DNA of 64,000 bases from Chitinophagaceae bacterium (GCA_016710165.1 JADJLJ010000002.1:649501-713500); one strand, 5' to 3'. Numbered from the stretch's first letter, positions 1 through 10,023 are shown. Notes: generated by a model from the letters alone, not told the origin. Program-made: numbers and translations.

Positions 1-28
1 TAGAAAAATATTGTATCTCCCATAAAGC

Positions 29-59
29 TTTGCAGAAGAGAATGGAGTGGGTATCTTTG
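29..59 (+). promoter_or_regulatory. Bacteroidota-type promoter of mnmE
   Basis: TTTG at 29-32, a 19-base spacer, then TATCTTTG at 52-59. This matches the Bacteroidota sigma-A consensus TTTG-N19-TAnnTTTG. The -7 box ends only 4 bases before the ATG at 64, so transcription would start at or within a few bases of the start codon and the mRNA may be leaderless. The start position is inferred, not measured. The rest of bases 1-63 shows no gene. Confidence 0.7.
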
Positions 60-63
60 CCGG

Positions 64-1446
64 ATGCTGAATTATCTTTCCGGTTGGGATGATACCATTG
101 TTGCACTGGCCACTCCGCAGGGCATTGGCGCCATTGGTGTCATACGCCTGAGCGGGAAGGATGCGATCGGTATAGTAAATAAGATATTCCCTTCCAAAGA
201 CCTCAGCAAACAAAGTTCGCATACCATTCATGTAGGCTTTCTTAAGGAGAATGGGAATGACATTGATGAAGCCGTGGTCTCCTTGTTTAAAACCCCGAAA
301 AGTTATACCGGGGAGGATGTGGTGGAGATCAGTTGTCATGGCAGTCCCTTCGTGCAGCAGCAGGTGATACAGGCATGCATCCGCAATGGCGCCCGGCTGG
401 CAAAACCTGGAGAATTTACGCAACGGGCTTTTCTGAACGGCAAACTCGATCTTGCCCAGGCCGAAGCAGTGGCCGACCTGATTGCATCCAATACAAATGC
501 TTCCCAAAAAGCGGCGCTGCATAATATCCGTGGGGGATTCAGCAATGTTTTAAAACAGTTAAGGGAAGACCTTATCCGGTTCTCGGCTTTGATAGAACTT
601 GAACTTGATTTTAGCCAGGAAGATGTGGAATTTGCCGATCGCACAAAATTTTATGAACTGGTAGAAGGGGCAGGTTCTGTAACAACACAGTTGCTTGAAT
701 CCTTCCGGTTGGGTAATGTGATAAAAAATGGTGTAAGTGTTGCCATTATTGGTAAACCGAATGCCGGTAAAAGCACCTTGCTCAATACCCTGTTGAATGA
801 AAACCGGGCCATTGTAAGCGATATTGCAGGTACCACCAGGGATACGATCGAGGAAGTGATCAATATTGACGGGATACTATTCCGGTTGATCGATACGGCC
901 GGTATCCGGGAAAGCAGTAGTGATGTGATTGAATTGATTGGTATGGAAAAAAGCCGGGAGAAGATAAGGCAGTCCGATGAGGTCATTTATATCTTTGATG
1001 TAAATACCGAAACACATGGTGAAGTGGGGGCTGCCATCGCTTTGATCAGGGAAAATAATCCCGATTATTTACTGGTGGGTAATAAGGTGGATGTGTTGGG
1101 GCTGGAAAAAGCAGCTCAGAAATATACCGGCGAGGATATTTTATTCATATCCGCAAAGGACCAGCTTAATATTGACCTGTTGAAAGAACGGTTGGTGGAC
1201 AAAGTGATCCAGGGGAATATCAATACCGAAAATACCATCATCACCAATGCACGGCATTATGAGGCACTGAAGGAAGTTGACAGGTCCCTTGCGGATATCA
1301 AAACCGGTCTCGACAAAAAAATACCCGGCGACCTCCTTGCTCTCGATATCCGCCGTTGCCTGCACTATATTTCTGAAATAACTGGGGATATTACCAATGA
1401 AAATGTACTGGATTATATTTTCTCCAAGTTCTGTATCGGCAAATAA
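64..1446 (+). CDS. mnmE: tRNA uridine-5-carboxymethylaminomethyl modification GTPase MnmE
   Basis: MnmE works with MnmG in the cytoplasm to modify the wobble uridine (cmnm5U) of certain tRNAs. The 460-residue length is standard. The N-terminal folate-binding domain starts with DTIVALATP near residue 10. The embedded G domain shows G1 GKPNAGKST near residue 230, G2 TTRDT, G3 DTAG near 277, G4 NKVD and a G5 SAK. The chain ends in the diagnostic CIGK, whose cysteine is essential in this family. The ATG at 64 gives the usual N-terminus. It is followed after 82 bases by the first amylase gene but is functionally unrelated to it. Confidence 0.97.
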   Translation: MLNYLSGWDDTIVALATPQGIGAIGVIRLSGKDAIGIVNKIFPSKDLSKQSSHTIHVGFLKENGNDIDEAVVSLFKTPKSYTGEDVVEISCHGSPFVQQQVIQACIRNGARLAKPGEFTQRAFLNGKLDLAQAEAVADLIASNTNASQKAALHNIRGGFSNVLKQLREDLIRFSALIELELDFSQEDVEFADRTKFYELVEGAGSVTTQLLESFRLGNVIKNGVSVAIIGKPNAGKSTLLNTLLNENRAIVSDIAGTTRDTIEEVINIDGILFRLIDTAGIRESSSDVIELIGMEKSREKIRQSDEVIYIFDVNTETHGEVGAAIALIRENNPDYLLVGNKVDVLGLEKAAQKYTGEDILFISAKDQLNIDLLKERLVDKVIQGNINTENTIITNARHYEALKEVDRSLADIKTGLDKKIPGDLLALDIRRCLHYISEITGDITNENVLDYIFSKFCIGK

Positions 1447-1528
1447 CAGCCTCATATAGGCGTTCCAGGTATTGCAGATTAGTTTCTGCGGGTTAAAAAA
1501 AATCTTAACTTCCCATAAAACATTTTTT

Positions 1529-2914
1529 ATGATACGCAAAATAATGGCATACCTGTTTTTTGTACTGGTTGTTCTGGTGAAGGTTGGTTGTAATGAAGCA
1601 AAGAAGGATAATGCAGAAACACCTATAGTGACGGAGGAGCAACCAAAGCATCCATCCTGGATTGCACAAAGTAATATCTACGAAGTGAACCTCCGCCAGT
1701 ATTCTTCTTCCGGCTCAATAAAAGAATTCGAAAAGCATTTGCCCAGGTTAAAAGATATGGGGGTAGAGATATTATGGTTCATGCCCATAACACCGATCGG
1801 TAAAGAAGGAAGAAAGATGTCCGAAAATGACCTGGGTAGTTACTATGCAGTAAAAGATTATAAAGGATTCAATGAAGAGTTTGGAACAATGGATGACTGG
1901 AAGGCCTTTGTAAAAAATGCGCAGGGTATGGGTTTTAAAGTGATCACCGATTGGGTGGCCAATCATTCAGCAGCTGACAACCATTGGTTGAAGGCCCACC
2001 CGGATTTTTATGTAAGAGATTCGGCAGGTAATGCGGTTTGGCAAGACGACTGGACAGATACAAGAAAACTGAATTATGCCAACCAGGAATTACGGGACAG
2101 TATGATCGAAGCCATGAAGTTTTGGGTTACAGAAACGGGCATTGATGGTTTCCGCTGTGATATAGCGGAGGAAGTGCCTTCAGACTTCTGGAAAGAATGC
2201 ATAGGCACGTTGCGGAGGATCAAAAATGTCTTTATGCTGGCGGAGGGCCAGAAACCCGGGCTGTATGAAGTTGGTTTTGATGCCACGTATGCATGGGATA
2301 TGATGGGGGTAATGACCGATCTTTATAAAGGCAAAAGATCCGTCGTGCAATTTGATTCGGCCATTAATGCAGCCATCAAAAACTTTCCCGCAGATGCCTC
2401 CCGTATGTATTTCACCACCAACCATGATGAGAACAGCTGGAACGGAACTGAATTTGAAAAGTATGGCAATGCGTACAGGACCTTTGCCGTGTTTACGCAA
2501 ACCATATACCAGAGCATTCCGCTCATTTATAGCGGCCAGGAGGCCATGAACAAAAGGCGTTTGAAATTCTTTGTGAAGGATACTATTGCGTGGAATGGAA
2601 ATTTTGAAATGGCTCCTTTTTACAAAACGTTACTGACCCTTCGGAAAAAGAACCCGGCCCTGTCAGCCGATGCGGCATTTAAACGGGTGGCAAGTTCGGA
2701 CGATGCGGCTGTATATGCATACCTGAGGGAAAAGGCGGGTCATAAGATTGCCGTTATTCTAAACCTGTCAGGGAACCCCAAAAAATTCACCATCAGCGAT
2801 ATTGCTGTTACCGGGGAGCCGTTGAATGTATTCATGGGGGTAAAGGAGAACATAGACGGGGAGCATCAATTCAGCCTCGGCCCCTGGGGTTATATCATTT
2901 ATGAATACCAGTAG
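1529..2914 (+). CDS. GH13 alpha-amylase family lipoprotein
   Basis: A 461-residue glycoside hydrolase of family GH13, expected to cut alpha-1,4-glucans. The conserved GH13 regions are visible: I (DWVANH, near residue 141), II (GFRCD, nucleophile Asp near 211), III (AEG, acid/base Glu near 238) and IV (NHDEN, near 298-302). The N-terminus has a hydrophobic stretch ending at a cysteine (VKVGC), which suggests a lipoprotein signal, although the lipobox is atypical. The ATG at 1529 is preferred over an upstream TTG because it starts the signal sequence. It is first in the starch locus and lies on the same strand as the transporter gene that follows. Confidence 0.88.
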   Translation: MIRKIMAYLFFVLVVLVKVGCNEAKKDNAETPIVTEEQPKHPSWIAQSNIYEVNLRQYSSSGSIKEFEKHLPRLKDMGVEILWFMPITPIGKEGRKMSENDLGSYYAVKDYKGFNEEFGTMDDWKAFVKNAQGMGFKVITDWVANHSAADNHWLKAHPDFYVRDSAGNAVWQDDWTDTRKLNYANQELRDSMIEAMKFWVTETGIDGFRCDIAEEVPSDFWKECIGTLRRIKNVFMLAEGQKPGLYEVGFDATYAWDMMGVMTDLYKGKRSVVQFDSAINAAIKNFPADASRMYFTTNHDENSWNGTEFEKYGNAYRTFAVFTQTIYQSIPLIYSGQEAMNKRRLKFFVKDTIAWNGNFEMAPFYKTLLTLRKKNPALSADAAFKRVASSDDAAVYAYLREKAGHKIAVILNLSGNPKKFTISDIAVTGEPLNVFMGVKENIDGEHQFSLGPWGYIIYEYQ

Positions 2915-2966
2915 ATACCTGCCCGGTGCTTCGTAACCCGTAATTACAGAGGCGGAAGAATATTTT

Positions 2967-2995
2967 TTTGCGGTTGGTATTTTATTGTATTTTAG
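2967..2995 (+). promoter_or_regulatory. Probable promoter of the sugar transporter gene
   Basis: TTTG at 2967-2970 and TATTTTAG at 2988-2995, 17 bases apart. The -7 box has one mismatch to TAnnTTTG. The 17-bp palindrome at 2998 lies just downstream, where a bound repressor would block initiation. Confidence 0.4.
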
Positions 2996-2997
2996 TA

Positions 2998-3014
2998 AGT
3001 GTATCTTTTACACA
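2998..3014 (+). promoter_or_regulatory. Palindromic operator, copy 1
   Basis: AGTGTATCTTTTACACA, an inverted repeat with arms GTGTA and TACAC. Near-identical 17-mers occur at 6358 and 10922, each upstream of a gene of the starch locus and close to a promoter-like box. The best local candidate binder is the Nudix-type regulator at 10049, by inference from position only. Confidence 0.6.
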
Positions 3015-3031
3015 ATTGTTATAATCAAACA

Positions 3032-3041
3032 AAACGATTGC
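3032..3041 (+). promoter_or_regulatory. LacI-type site before the transporter start codon
   Basis: AAACGATTGC, one base before the ATG at 3043. The same ten bases form the core of the perfect LacI-type palindrome at 28699-28718 (read on the minus strand) and recur at 6378. The central CG is typical of LacI-family operators. Confidence 0.55.
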
Positions 3042-3042
3042 C

Positions 3043-4422
3043 ATGCCGGAAAATCAGACTGAATTTCTTACTCATTTACCATCGGAGGATCCGAAACCAA
3101 AACTTTCGTTTAAGCAAATATTAAACATGAGTTTCGGTTTTTTCGGGATCCAGTTTGGGTTCGCACTTCAGAATGCCAATGTATCCCGGATATTTCAGAC
3201 ACTGGGTGCTGAAATTGATAAAATTGGTTTTTTGTGGATTGCTGCGCCAATAACCGGATTACTCGTCCAGCCGATCATTGGTTATTTAAGTGACAGGACT
3301 TGGCATCCACGTTGGGGCAGAAGGCGCCCTTTTTTCTTTATGGGAGCATTGTTTTCTTCCATCGCCCTGTTTTTAATGCCCCAATCAAGCGTATTATGGA
3401 TGGCCGCTACTTTATTGTGGGTACTGGATGCCTCCATCAATATTTCAATGGAACCTTTCAGGGCTTTTGTGGGGGATAAACTGCCTTCATCACAAAGAAC
3501 GACCGGGTTTGCAACACAAACCTTTTTCATCGGTTTGGGCGCAGTGATAGCTTCGCTATTGCCATATATTTTCACCAATTTCTTCAATATCAGCAATACA
3601 GCCGCCCCAGGTGTTATCAGTGATTCAGTAAAATATTCATTTTATATCGGGGCCGTGGTGTTTTTAGTTTCTGTACTGTGGACCGTCTTTACTACTAAAG
3701 AATTTCCACCCGAAAATATTGAAGCCTGGGCCCAGGAAAAATTAAAAACAAAAGGCCTGTTAAACGGGTTGAAAGAAATCACCACGGGTGTTTTCAAAAT
3801 GCCATCAACGATGATGCAACTTGCCGTCGTACAGTTTTTTACCTGGATTGCTTTTTTTGCCATGTGGATCTATACTACATCAGGTATTGCAGCAAATACT
3901 TTTGGTACAACCGACAGAGATTCAAAAGTATTCCAGGATGCAGGCGATTGGGTAGGCGTGATGTTTATGGTGTATAATGGCATATCTGCCATCGCCGCTT
4001 TTTTATTACCCATACTGGCAAAAAGAATTGGCAGGAAATATACACACATGACCTGCCTGATTATAGGGGGGATTGGCTTGATCTCGATGCTTTTTATTAA
4101 AAGCCAGAATCTCCTGCTTTTGCCAATGATAGGTGTTGGATTGGCCTGGTCCTCCACCTTAACAATGCCGTATGCTATTCTTTCCGGAGCCCTTCCTGCA
4201 AATAAAATGGGATTTTATATGGGCGTATTTAATTTCTTTATAGTCATACCCCAGATACTGGCTGCAGCGATCTTGGGGTTCTTTGTAAAAAATCTGTTTC
4301 ACGAGGAGAGTATCTACGCACTTGTTATTGGCGGCGTTTCAATGATCATTGGCGGTCTAATGAATTTTATTGTAAACGATAAAAGTGACGAAAAAATAAT
4401 AACAATAAAAAAACCCTTATGA
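3043..4422 (+). CDS. MFS sugar transporter, SLC45/GPH type (maltodextrin or maltose)
   Basis: A 459-residue inner-membrane carrier with about 12 hydrophobic segments. The motif GYLSDRTWHPRWGRRRPF, in the loop between helices 2 and 3, is typical of the SLC45/sucrose-maltose transporter branch of the major facilitator superfamily. Placed between two GH13 genes, it most likely imports maltose or short maltodextrins released in the periplasm. Its stop codon overlaps the start of the next gene by four bases (ATGA), which indicates translational coupling. Its own upstream region carries two operator-like sites. The substrate is inferred from context. Confidence 0.88.
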   Translation: MPENQTEFLTHLPSEDPKPKLSFKQILNMSFGFFGIQFGFALQNANVSRIFQTLGAEIDKIGFLWIAAPITGLLVQPIIGYLSDRTWHPRWGRRRPFFFMGALFSSIALFLMPQSSVLWMAATLLWVLDASINISMEPFRAFVGDKLPSSQRTTGFATQTFFIGLGAVIASLLPYIFTNFFNISNTAAPGVISDSVKYSFYIGAVVFLVSVLWTVFTTKEFPPENIEAWAQEKLKTKGLLNGLKEITTGVFKMPSTMMQLAVVQFFTWIAFFAMWIYTTSGIAANTFGTTDRDSKVFQDAGDWVGVMFMVYNGISAIAAFLLPILAKRIGRKYTHMTCLIIGGIGLISMLFIKSQNLLLLPMIGVGLAWSSTLTMPYAILSGALPANKMGFYMGVFNFFIVIPQILAAAILGFFVKNLFHEESIYALVIGGVSMIIGGLMNFIVNDKSDEKIITIKKPL

Positions 4423-6272
4423 GAAAAATAATTTTTTCCGTTGTATTATTTCTTATCTCTTTATCAGGATTTACGCAGCATTCCGGTTATAAATGCTACC
4501 CGGGTAACTGGTGGGTAGGAATGAAGTGGAATAAAATACAGGTGATGATCCATGGCGATGCCATTGCCAATGCAGCCGGCGGGTTCACCATAAACTATCC
4601 CGGGGTAAAACTTGGGAAGGTAAATAAAGTGGAAAATCTGAATTATGTTTTTCTTGACCTGGATATTTCTGCCTCTGCAAAGCCGGGTACCATAAAAATA
4701 AAAGTGAATAAGGCAGCTTCTTCCTTTGAAATTCCTTTTGTAATAAAACCCCGCCGCAAAGGCAACGGAACTTCTTATGCCCAGGGGGTTACTTCAAAAG
4801 ATTTTATGTACCTCATCATGCCCGACCGTTTCAGCAATGGGGATGAAAGTAATGACCGCATACCTGGTATGAAAGACCAGACATTGCGGAGGGATACCGT
4901 ATACAACCGGCATGGGGGCGACCTGAAGGGCATACAAAATCATCTTGATTACCTGCAATCACTTGGGATTACCGCGTTATGGTTAAACCCGGTGCTGGAG
5001 AATGATATGCCGGAACGTACCGAACATGGGTATGCCTTTACCGATCATTATAAAATAGATCCACGCCTTGGCGGTGAAAGTGCTTACCGGGCTTTAATAG
5101 ATGCAACCCATGCCAGGGGAATGAAAATGATCCAGGATGCTGTTTATAATCATGTTGGACTGTATCATTTTACAGTACAGGATATGCCCATGAAAGACTG
5201 GCTGAACCAATGGCCTGATTATACCAATACCAGCTACAAGGACCAGGTGCTCTTTGATCCCTATGCGAGCAGCAAGGAAAAAAAGATAATGGCCGATGGA
5301 TGGTTTACCAAAATGATGCCCGACCTGAACCAGCGTAATCCATTTGTAGCGAACTTTTTGATTCAACATGCATTGTGGACGGTAGAAGAATTTGGTATTG
5401 ACGGATGGCGTATTGATACCTATGCTTACAATGATCTTGCATTCATGAACCGCTGCAATAAAGCTTTGGAGGATGAATATCCAAAGCTTACCCTGTTTGG
5501 CGAAACCTGGGTGCATGGGGTGATCAACCAGGGTTATTTTGTTGAGAATAACTTCAATACGCCGTTCAAAAGCAACCTGCAGGCTGCCACCGATTTTCAG
5601 ACCTTGTGGAGCATTACCGATGCCATGACAAAAGATTTTGGCTGGACAGATGGGGTGAATAAACTGTATACGGTACTTGCGCAGGACTTTGTGTATAAGG
5701 ACCCGATGCGGAACGTGATCTTTTTGGACAATCATGATATATCCCGTTTCTACTCAGTGGTTGGGGAGAATACGGCTAAATATAAAACCTCCATCAGCTG
5801 GTTACTAACCTGCCGGGGTATTCCTCAATTCTATTATGGCGGAGAAATAGGAATGACTGGAGTTACAAGTCCCAATGATGGGTATGTACGCCAGGACTTC
5901 CCGGGAGGTTGGGCTTCTGACCCGGCCAATAAATTTACCCATAGCGGACGAACCGGGAAAGAAAGGGAAATATGGGACCATGTAGCCCGTTTGGCAAATT
6001 ACCGCAAGGGGTCATCGGCCCTTACAACCGGCAGGATGATGCAGTTTGTTCCTGAGAACGGGATCTATGTTTATTTCCGCTACGATGATAAACAGACCGT
6101 AATGGTAATCATGAATACGGCAAAAGAAACAAAAAGCATAAACCTGAAGCGGTTTGAAGAAAGAACAAAAGGCTTTTCACAGATGAAGGATATTTTTACA
6201 GGCACCGTCTCCGGCCTGTCGGATATCACCCTTGATTCCTATGCCAGTGCAGTTTACGAATTGGTAAGATAG
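4419..6272 (+). CDS. SusA-like GH13 neopullulanase/cyclomaltodextrinase
   Basis: A 617-residue GH13 enzyme with a cleavable signal peptide (MRKIIFSVVLFLISLSGFTQ), so probably periplasmic. Residues 25-120 look like the cyclomaltodextrinase N-terminal beta-domain. The catalytic barrel shows region I DAVYNH (near 240), II GWRID (near 332), III GETW (near 362) and IV LDNHD (near 438). The last 80 residues look like the C-terminal beta-domain of the same family. It would break imported starch oligosaccharides into maltose and glucose. The ATGA overlap with the transporter gene supports one operon. The gene symbol susA is not assigned because orthology cannot be checked here. Confidence 0.9.
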   Translation: MRKIIFSVVLFLISLSGFTQHSGYKCYPGNWWVGMKWNKIQVMIHGDAIANAAGGFTINYPGVKLGKVNKVENLNYVFLDLDISASAKPGTIKIKVNKAASSFEIPFVIKPRRKGNGTSYAQGVTSKDFMYLIMPDRFSNGDESNDRIPGMKDQTLRRDTVYNRHGGDLKGIQNHLDYLQSLGITALWLNPVLENDMPERTEHGYAFTDHYKIDPRLGGESAYRALIDATHARGMKMIQDAVYNHVGLYHFTVQDMPMKDWLNQWPDYTNTSYKDQVLFDPYASSKEKKIMADGWFTKMMPDLNQRNPFVANFLIQHALWTVEEFGIDGWRIDTYAYNDLAFMNRCNKALEDEYPKLTLFGETWVHGVINQGYFVENNFNTPFKSNLQAATDFQTLWSITDAMTKDFGWTDGVNKLYTVLAQDFVYKDPMRNVIFLDNHDISRFYSVVGENTAKYKTSISWLLTCRGIPQFYYGGEIGMTGVTSPNDGYVRQDFPGGWASDPANKFTHSGRTGKEREIWDHVARLANYRKGSSALTTGRMMQFVPENGIYVYFRYDDKQTVMVIMNTAKETKSINLKRFEERTKGFSQMKDIFTGTVSGLSDITLDSYASAVYELVR

Positions 6273-6357
6273 CTACCCGATCCTGGTATTATTACTGTCG
6301 TTTTTTAACAGGCAAACTGGTAGCCCGGAAGGATTTATTTTGCAATTATAAAAATAA

Positions 6358-6374
6358 TGTGTTTATTTTACACA
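6358..6374 (+). promoter_or_regulatory. Palindromic operator, copy 2
   Basis: TGTGTTTATTTTACACA, with arms TGTGT and ACACA. It lies 16 bases upstream of the secreted amylase gene and shortly after a promoter-like TATTTTG box at 6336-6342. It matches the sites at 2998 and 10922. Confidence 0.6.
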
Positions 6375-6377
6375 TTA

Positions 6378-6387
6378 AAACGATTGC
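6378..6387 (+). promoter_or_regulatory. LacI-type site before the secreted amylase
   Basis: AAACGATTGC, identical to the site at 3032 and to the core of the lacI operator. It ends three bases before the TTG start codon at 6391 and follows the palindrome at 6358 with only three bases between. Confidence 0.55.
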
Positions 6388-6390
6388 GCC

Positions 6391-9300
6391 TTGAAAAAGA
6401 TTTTCCTCTTTGCAGCTGTATTATTTATCAGTACCCTCACTTATTCCCAAAGGTTATTAAGCTGGACACCTGAGTTTCCTGAAGAGAATTCTACGTTGGC
6501 AACAATAGTGGATTGTACCAAAGGCAACCAGGGATTATTGAATTTTGAAGGGGGGAATTCCGGCAATGTATATGTGCATGTGGGCCTGATCACCAGTTTA
6601 AGTACGGGTCCTTCTGACTGGCGCTATGTAAAATTTACATGGGGTACTGCAGATCCTGCTGCAAAAGCAACTCCGCTGGGCAGTAATAAATACCAGTACA
6701 ACATTACCAATATCCGAACTTTTTTCGGTGTTCCGGCAGGAGAAACAATTAAAAAGGTCTGCATTATTTTCAGGAATGCAAGCGGAAGCCTTAAACAGGT
6801 AAATTCTGATGTCAGCGACATGTACCTGCCGGTATATGGAAATGGAGAATATGCCGTGCGGATAAATCTTCCTCCATTTGAACCACGGTATATCCCCTGG
6901 ATAGAACCCATTAATGTGAATGTAGGTGGTAGCTTAAGCATTACCGGTGTGGCATCTGCCAATTCAAGCCTGGTGTTGAAATTAAACGGGAATATAATTC
7001 AGACGGCGACAAACGCCAACAGCATTTCTGCCACGCCAACCATTTCAACGGCATGTGCGCAGCAGGTTTTTCTGGAAGGCAATAATGGCACAATTACGGT
7101 AAAGGATTCATTCAGCTTTTACATTCCACCAACCACTACGGTAGCTCCCTTGCCGGCCGGTGTACAGGAGGGGATCAACTATCTTCCGGGCAATACATCG
7201 GTAACACTGGTACTATATGCTCCCGGCAAGAATAATGTGGTTGTGATCGGTGATTTTTCAAACTGGGCGGTTTTATGTGCCAACCAGATGAACAAGACTT
7301 CTGATGGTAATTATTTCTGGATGACCATTGCCGGCCTCACCCCGGGTACAGAGTATGCTTACCAGTATCTGATTGATAACAGCATTAAGACGGCCGACCC
7401 CTATGCGCAGAAAGTGCTGGACCCCGATAATGATGGCTTTATTGATGCCGTAACTTATCCCAATCTCAAGCCATATCCAACCGGGTTGACCACCGGGATA
7501 GTCAGTGTGTTGCAAACGGCAGAGCCACCATACAACTGGCAGGTGAATAATTTTATCAAGCCCGATAAAAGGAACCTGGTCATTTATGAACTGCTGATCC
7601 GGGACTTTACTGCACAACACAGTTACCAGTCTCTGATCGACTCTTTACAGTATCTGAAAAATATAGGCATCAATGCCATTGAACTGATGCCCATCAATGA
7701 ATTTGACGGCAATGAAAGCTGGGGATATAACACCTCATTTTATTTTGCACCGGACAAATATTACGGTACAAAGAACAAACTGAAGGAATTTATTGATAAA
7801 TGCCACCAGAACGGGATCGCTGTTATACTGGATGTGGTTTACAATCATTGTACAGGCAATGCACCCCAGGCAAAAATGTACTGGGATGCTGCCAACAACC
7901 GTCCGGCAGCAAATAATCCCTGGTTAAACCAGACGACGCCACATGCATACGCATTCTTTAATGACTTTAATCATACATCTCCTGCCACACAATACCTTGT
8001 ACAGCGTTCTTTAAATCATTGGTTGGCGGAATACAAGGTGGATGGTTTCAGGTTTGATCTTGCCAAAGGTTTTACACAAACACAAAGTAACACAACAACC
8101 ATCGAAAACTATGATGCCACACGTGTGGCAAATCTTAAAAGATATTATGATGGCACTATCCCGGGTCACCCCGGTACTTATATGATATTGGAATTTCTTG
8201 GTACCCTTCCCAGCCAGGAGGAGCAGGAATATGCAGCACATGGATTCATGCTTTGGGGAAATAATAATGCTGTGTACAATCAGTGCACCATGGGCTATAC
8301 ATCCAATTCCGATATTTCACCGGTTGTTTACAACGATCCAAAGAGAGGGTTTAATAACCCGGCAGAAGTTGGTTATATGGAAAGCCATGACGAAGAAAGG
8401 ACCATGTATAAGAACATAACGCTTGGTAATTCATCCGGCAGCTATAATGTTAAAACGCTTTCCACGGCTTTGGCAAGGGAAGAAGCTGCGGCTGCTGTAT
8501 TTTTTACCGTACCCGGTCCTAAGATGATCTGGCAGTTTGAAGAAAGGGGATATGATGTTCCGCTGAATTATGGGGGCTCCAACGTGGCTAATAAACCTCC
8601 CCGTTGGGAATATATGACCGTACCCGAAAGACGGCACTTGTATGATACCTATAAAAGCATCATCGATCTGCGCCTGAACAACCCGGCTATTTTCAACAGT
8701 ACATCTTTTACTTATGATTTTTATAACAATGGAGGGTTATACAAATTATTCCAGGTTGCAGATCCCGGCAACGGCGGATTAAAAGTTACCGTAGTTGCTA
8801 ACCTGGATGTTGTTACACAATCCAGGTCTGTAACATTCCAGGCCACTGGCAACTGGGTAAATTATATCAGCAATGGTAGCGGATCCGGCATCAATGGTGC
8901 AACCGGTACAGTTTTTTCATTAACAGCGGCCACTCAAACCATCAGCCTGCAACCCGGCGAATATCATATTTACGTTAGTGTGCCGGCCTGTGCCGCAGCT
9001 GCTCCGGTGGCAAACACCCCCATTAACTATTGCCAGGGTTCGGCTGCAGTGCCTTTATCTGCAACGGGTACAAATTTGTTATGGTACACTACAGCAACGG
9101 GAGGCACCGGCAGTACAACTGCGCCAACGCCATCAACTGCTGCAGCCGGAAGTACAACCTATTATGTAAGCCAGACGATTGGTTGTGAAAGCCCACGTTT
9201 CGCAATTGTAGTGAATGTATCTGCTGCCACGCTTCCTCCCATTGTAACCAGCCCTGTTACATATTGCCGTAATTCTGTGGCGGTCCCACTCACGGCGGCA

Positions 9301-10023
9301 GGCACAAATCTATTGTGGTACACTACCGCAACCGGCGGAACAGGCAGTGCAACTGCACCAACCCCATCTACAGCCACAGCAGGCAGTACTACCTATTACG
9401 TTAGCCAGACACAAAGTTGCGGAGAAAGCCAGCGGGCAGCCATCACGATCGTGGTTACACCTACGCCACCGGCACCTGCTGGTTTAAGTGTTACGGGCAT
9501 CACCACCAATTCAGCTGTACTGAACTGGACAACAAGTCCCGGAAATTTTTATACGGTAGATTTTAAACCGGTAACCTCGGGTGTGTGGATCAATGCTGCC
9601 ACTTCCGTCACTGCTGGTTCCATTGTGATTTCCAATCTCACCCCGGGTACCGTATATGACTGGAGGGTAAGCGTAAATTGTTCAAACATTCCCGTGAGCA
9701 ATTATACCTCGGCTCAATTCACCGTTAATAATTATAATAGCCAGATAACCAATATTAAGAATGGTTTCGGAATAAAGATATCTCCCAATCCTGTCAACGA
9801 AAATGCATCGGTAGATTACATCGTTCCTGGTTCAGGAGAGGTAAATATGACAATCTTCAATGCATACGGGCAGCGTATGAAAACGATCTTCAGTTCAGTA
9901 CAGGTAGCAGGACAATACAGGCTTTCTGTAGCCGGTCAGTTTATGGCCTTGCCAGGAGGATGTTACTTCCTTCGGTTAGAACAAAATGGAAAAGGTTATT
10001 TTGTCAGGTTCATTAAAAAATAA
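6391..10023 (+). CDS. T9SS-secreted multidomain GH13 amylase
   Basis: A 1210-residue extracellular enzyme. The TTG start at 6391 is chosen because it begins a clean signal peptide (MKKIFLFAAVLFISTLTYSQ) and no ATG is nearby. Residues about 250-345 resemble a CBM48/isoamylase N-terminal domain. The GH13 barrel has DVVYNH (Asp near 481), GFRFD (nucleophile near 556), LEFLG (Glu near 601) and ESHDEER (near 663-669, the variant of region IV common in this branch). After the barrel come two near-identical Ig-like repeats (about 865-945 and 946-1025), an FN3-like domain and a type A T9SS sorting domain (from about 1125, SPNPVNENASV). It would attack starch at the cell surface or in the medium. Confidence 0.92.
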   Translation: MKKIFLFAAVLFISTLTYSQRLLSWTPEFPEENSTLATIVDCTKGNQGLLNFEGGNSGNVYVHVGLITSLSTGPSDWRYVKFTWGTADPAAKATPLGSNKYQYNITNIRTFFGVPAGETIKKVCIIFRNASGSLKQVNSDVSDMYLPVYGNGEYAVRINLPPFEPRYIPWIEPINVNVGGSLSITGVASANSSLVLKLNGNIIQTATNANSISATPTISTACAQQVFLEGNNGTITVKDSFSFYIPPTTTVAPLPAGVQEGINYLPGNTSVTLVLYAPGKNNVVVIGDFSNWAVLCANQMNKTSDGNYFWMTIAGLTPGTEYAYQYLIDNSIKTADPYAQKVLDPDNDGFIDAVTYPNLKPYPTGLTTGIVSVLQTAEPPYNWQVNNFIKPDKRNLVIYELLIRDFTAQHSYQSLIDSLQYLKNIGINAIELMPINEFDGNESWGYNTSFYFAPDKYYGTKNKLKEFIDKCHQNGIAVILDVVYNHCTGNAPQAKMYWDAANNRPAANNPWLNQTTPHAYAFFNDFNHTSPATQYLVQRSLNHWLAEYKVDGFRFDLAKGFTQTQSNTTTIENYDATRVANLKRYYDGTIPGHPGTYMILEFLGTLPSQEEQEYAAHGFMLWGNNNAVYNQCTMGYTSNSDISPVVYNDPKRGFNNPAEVGYMESHDEERTMYKNITLGNSSGSYNVKTLSTALAREEAAAAVFFTVPGPKMIWQFEERGYDVPLNYGGSNVANKPPRWEYMTVPERRHLYDTYKSIIDLRLNNPAIFNSTSFTYDFYNNGGLYKLFQVADPGNGGLKVTVVANLDVVTQSRSVTFQATGNWVNYISNGSGSGINGATGTVFSLTAATQTISLQPGEYHIYVSVPACAAAAPVANTPINYCQGSAAVPLSATGTNLLWYTTATGGTGSTTAPTPSTAAAGSTTYYVSQTIGCESPRFAIVVNVSAATLPPIVTSPVTYCRNSVAVPLTAAGTNLLWYTTATGGTGSATAPTPSTATAGSTTYYVSQTQSCGESQRAAITIVVTPTPPAPAGLSVTGITTNSAVLNWTTSPGNFYTVDFKPVTSGVWINAATSVTAGSIVISNLTPGTVYDWRVSVNCSNIPVSNYTSAQFTVNNYNSQITNIKNGFGIKISPNPVNENASVDYIVPGSGEVNMTIFNAYGQRMKTIFSSVQVAGQYRLSVAGQFMALPGGCYFLRLEQNGKGYFVRFIKK

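Noticed and set aside
1474..1489. GCAGA-N6-TCTGC inverted repeat before the first amylase
   Set aside because: The arms are only five bases and the sequence does not match either operator type; not enough to call a site or terminator.
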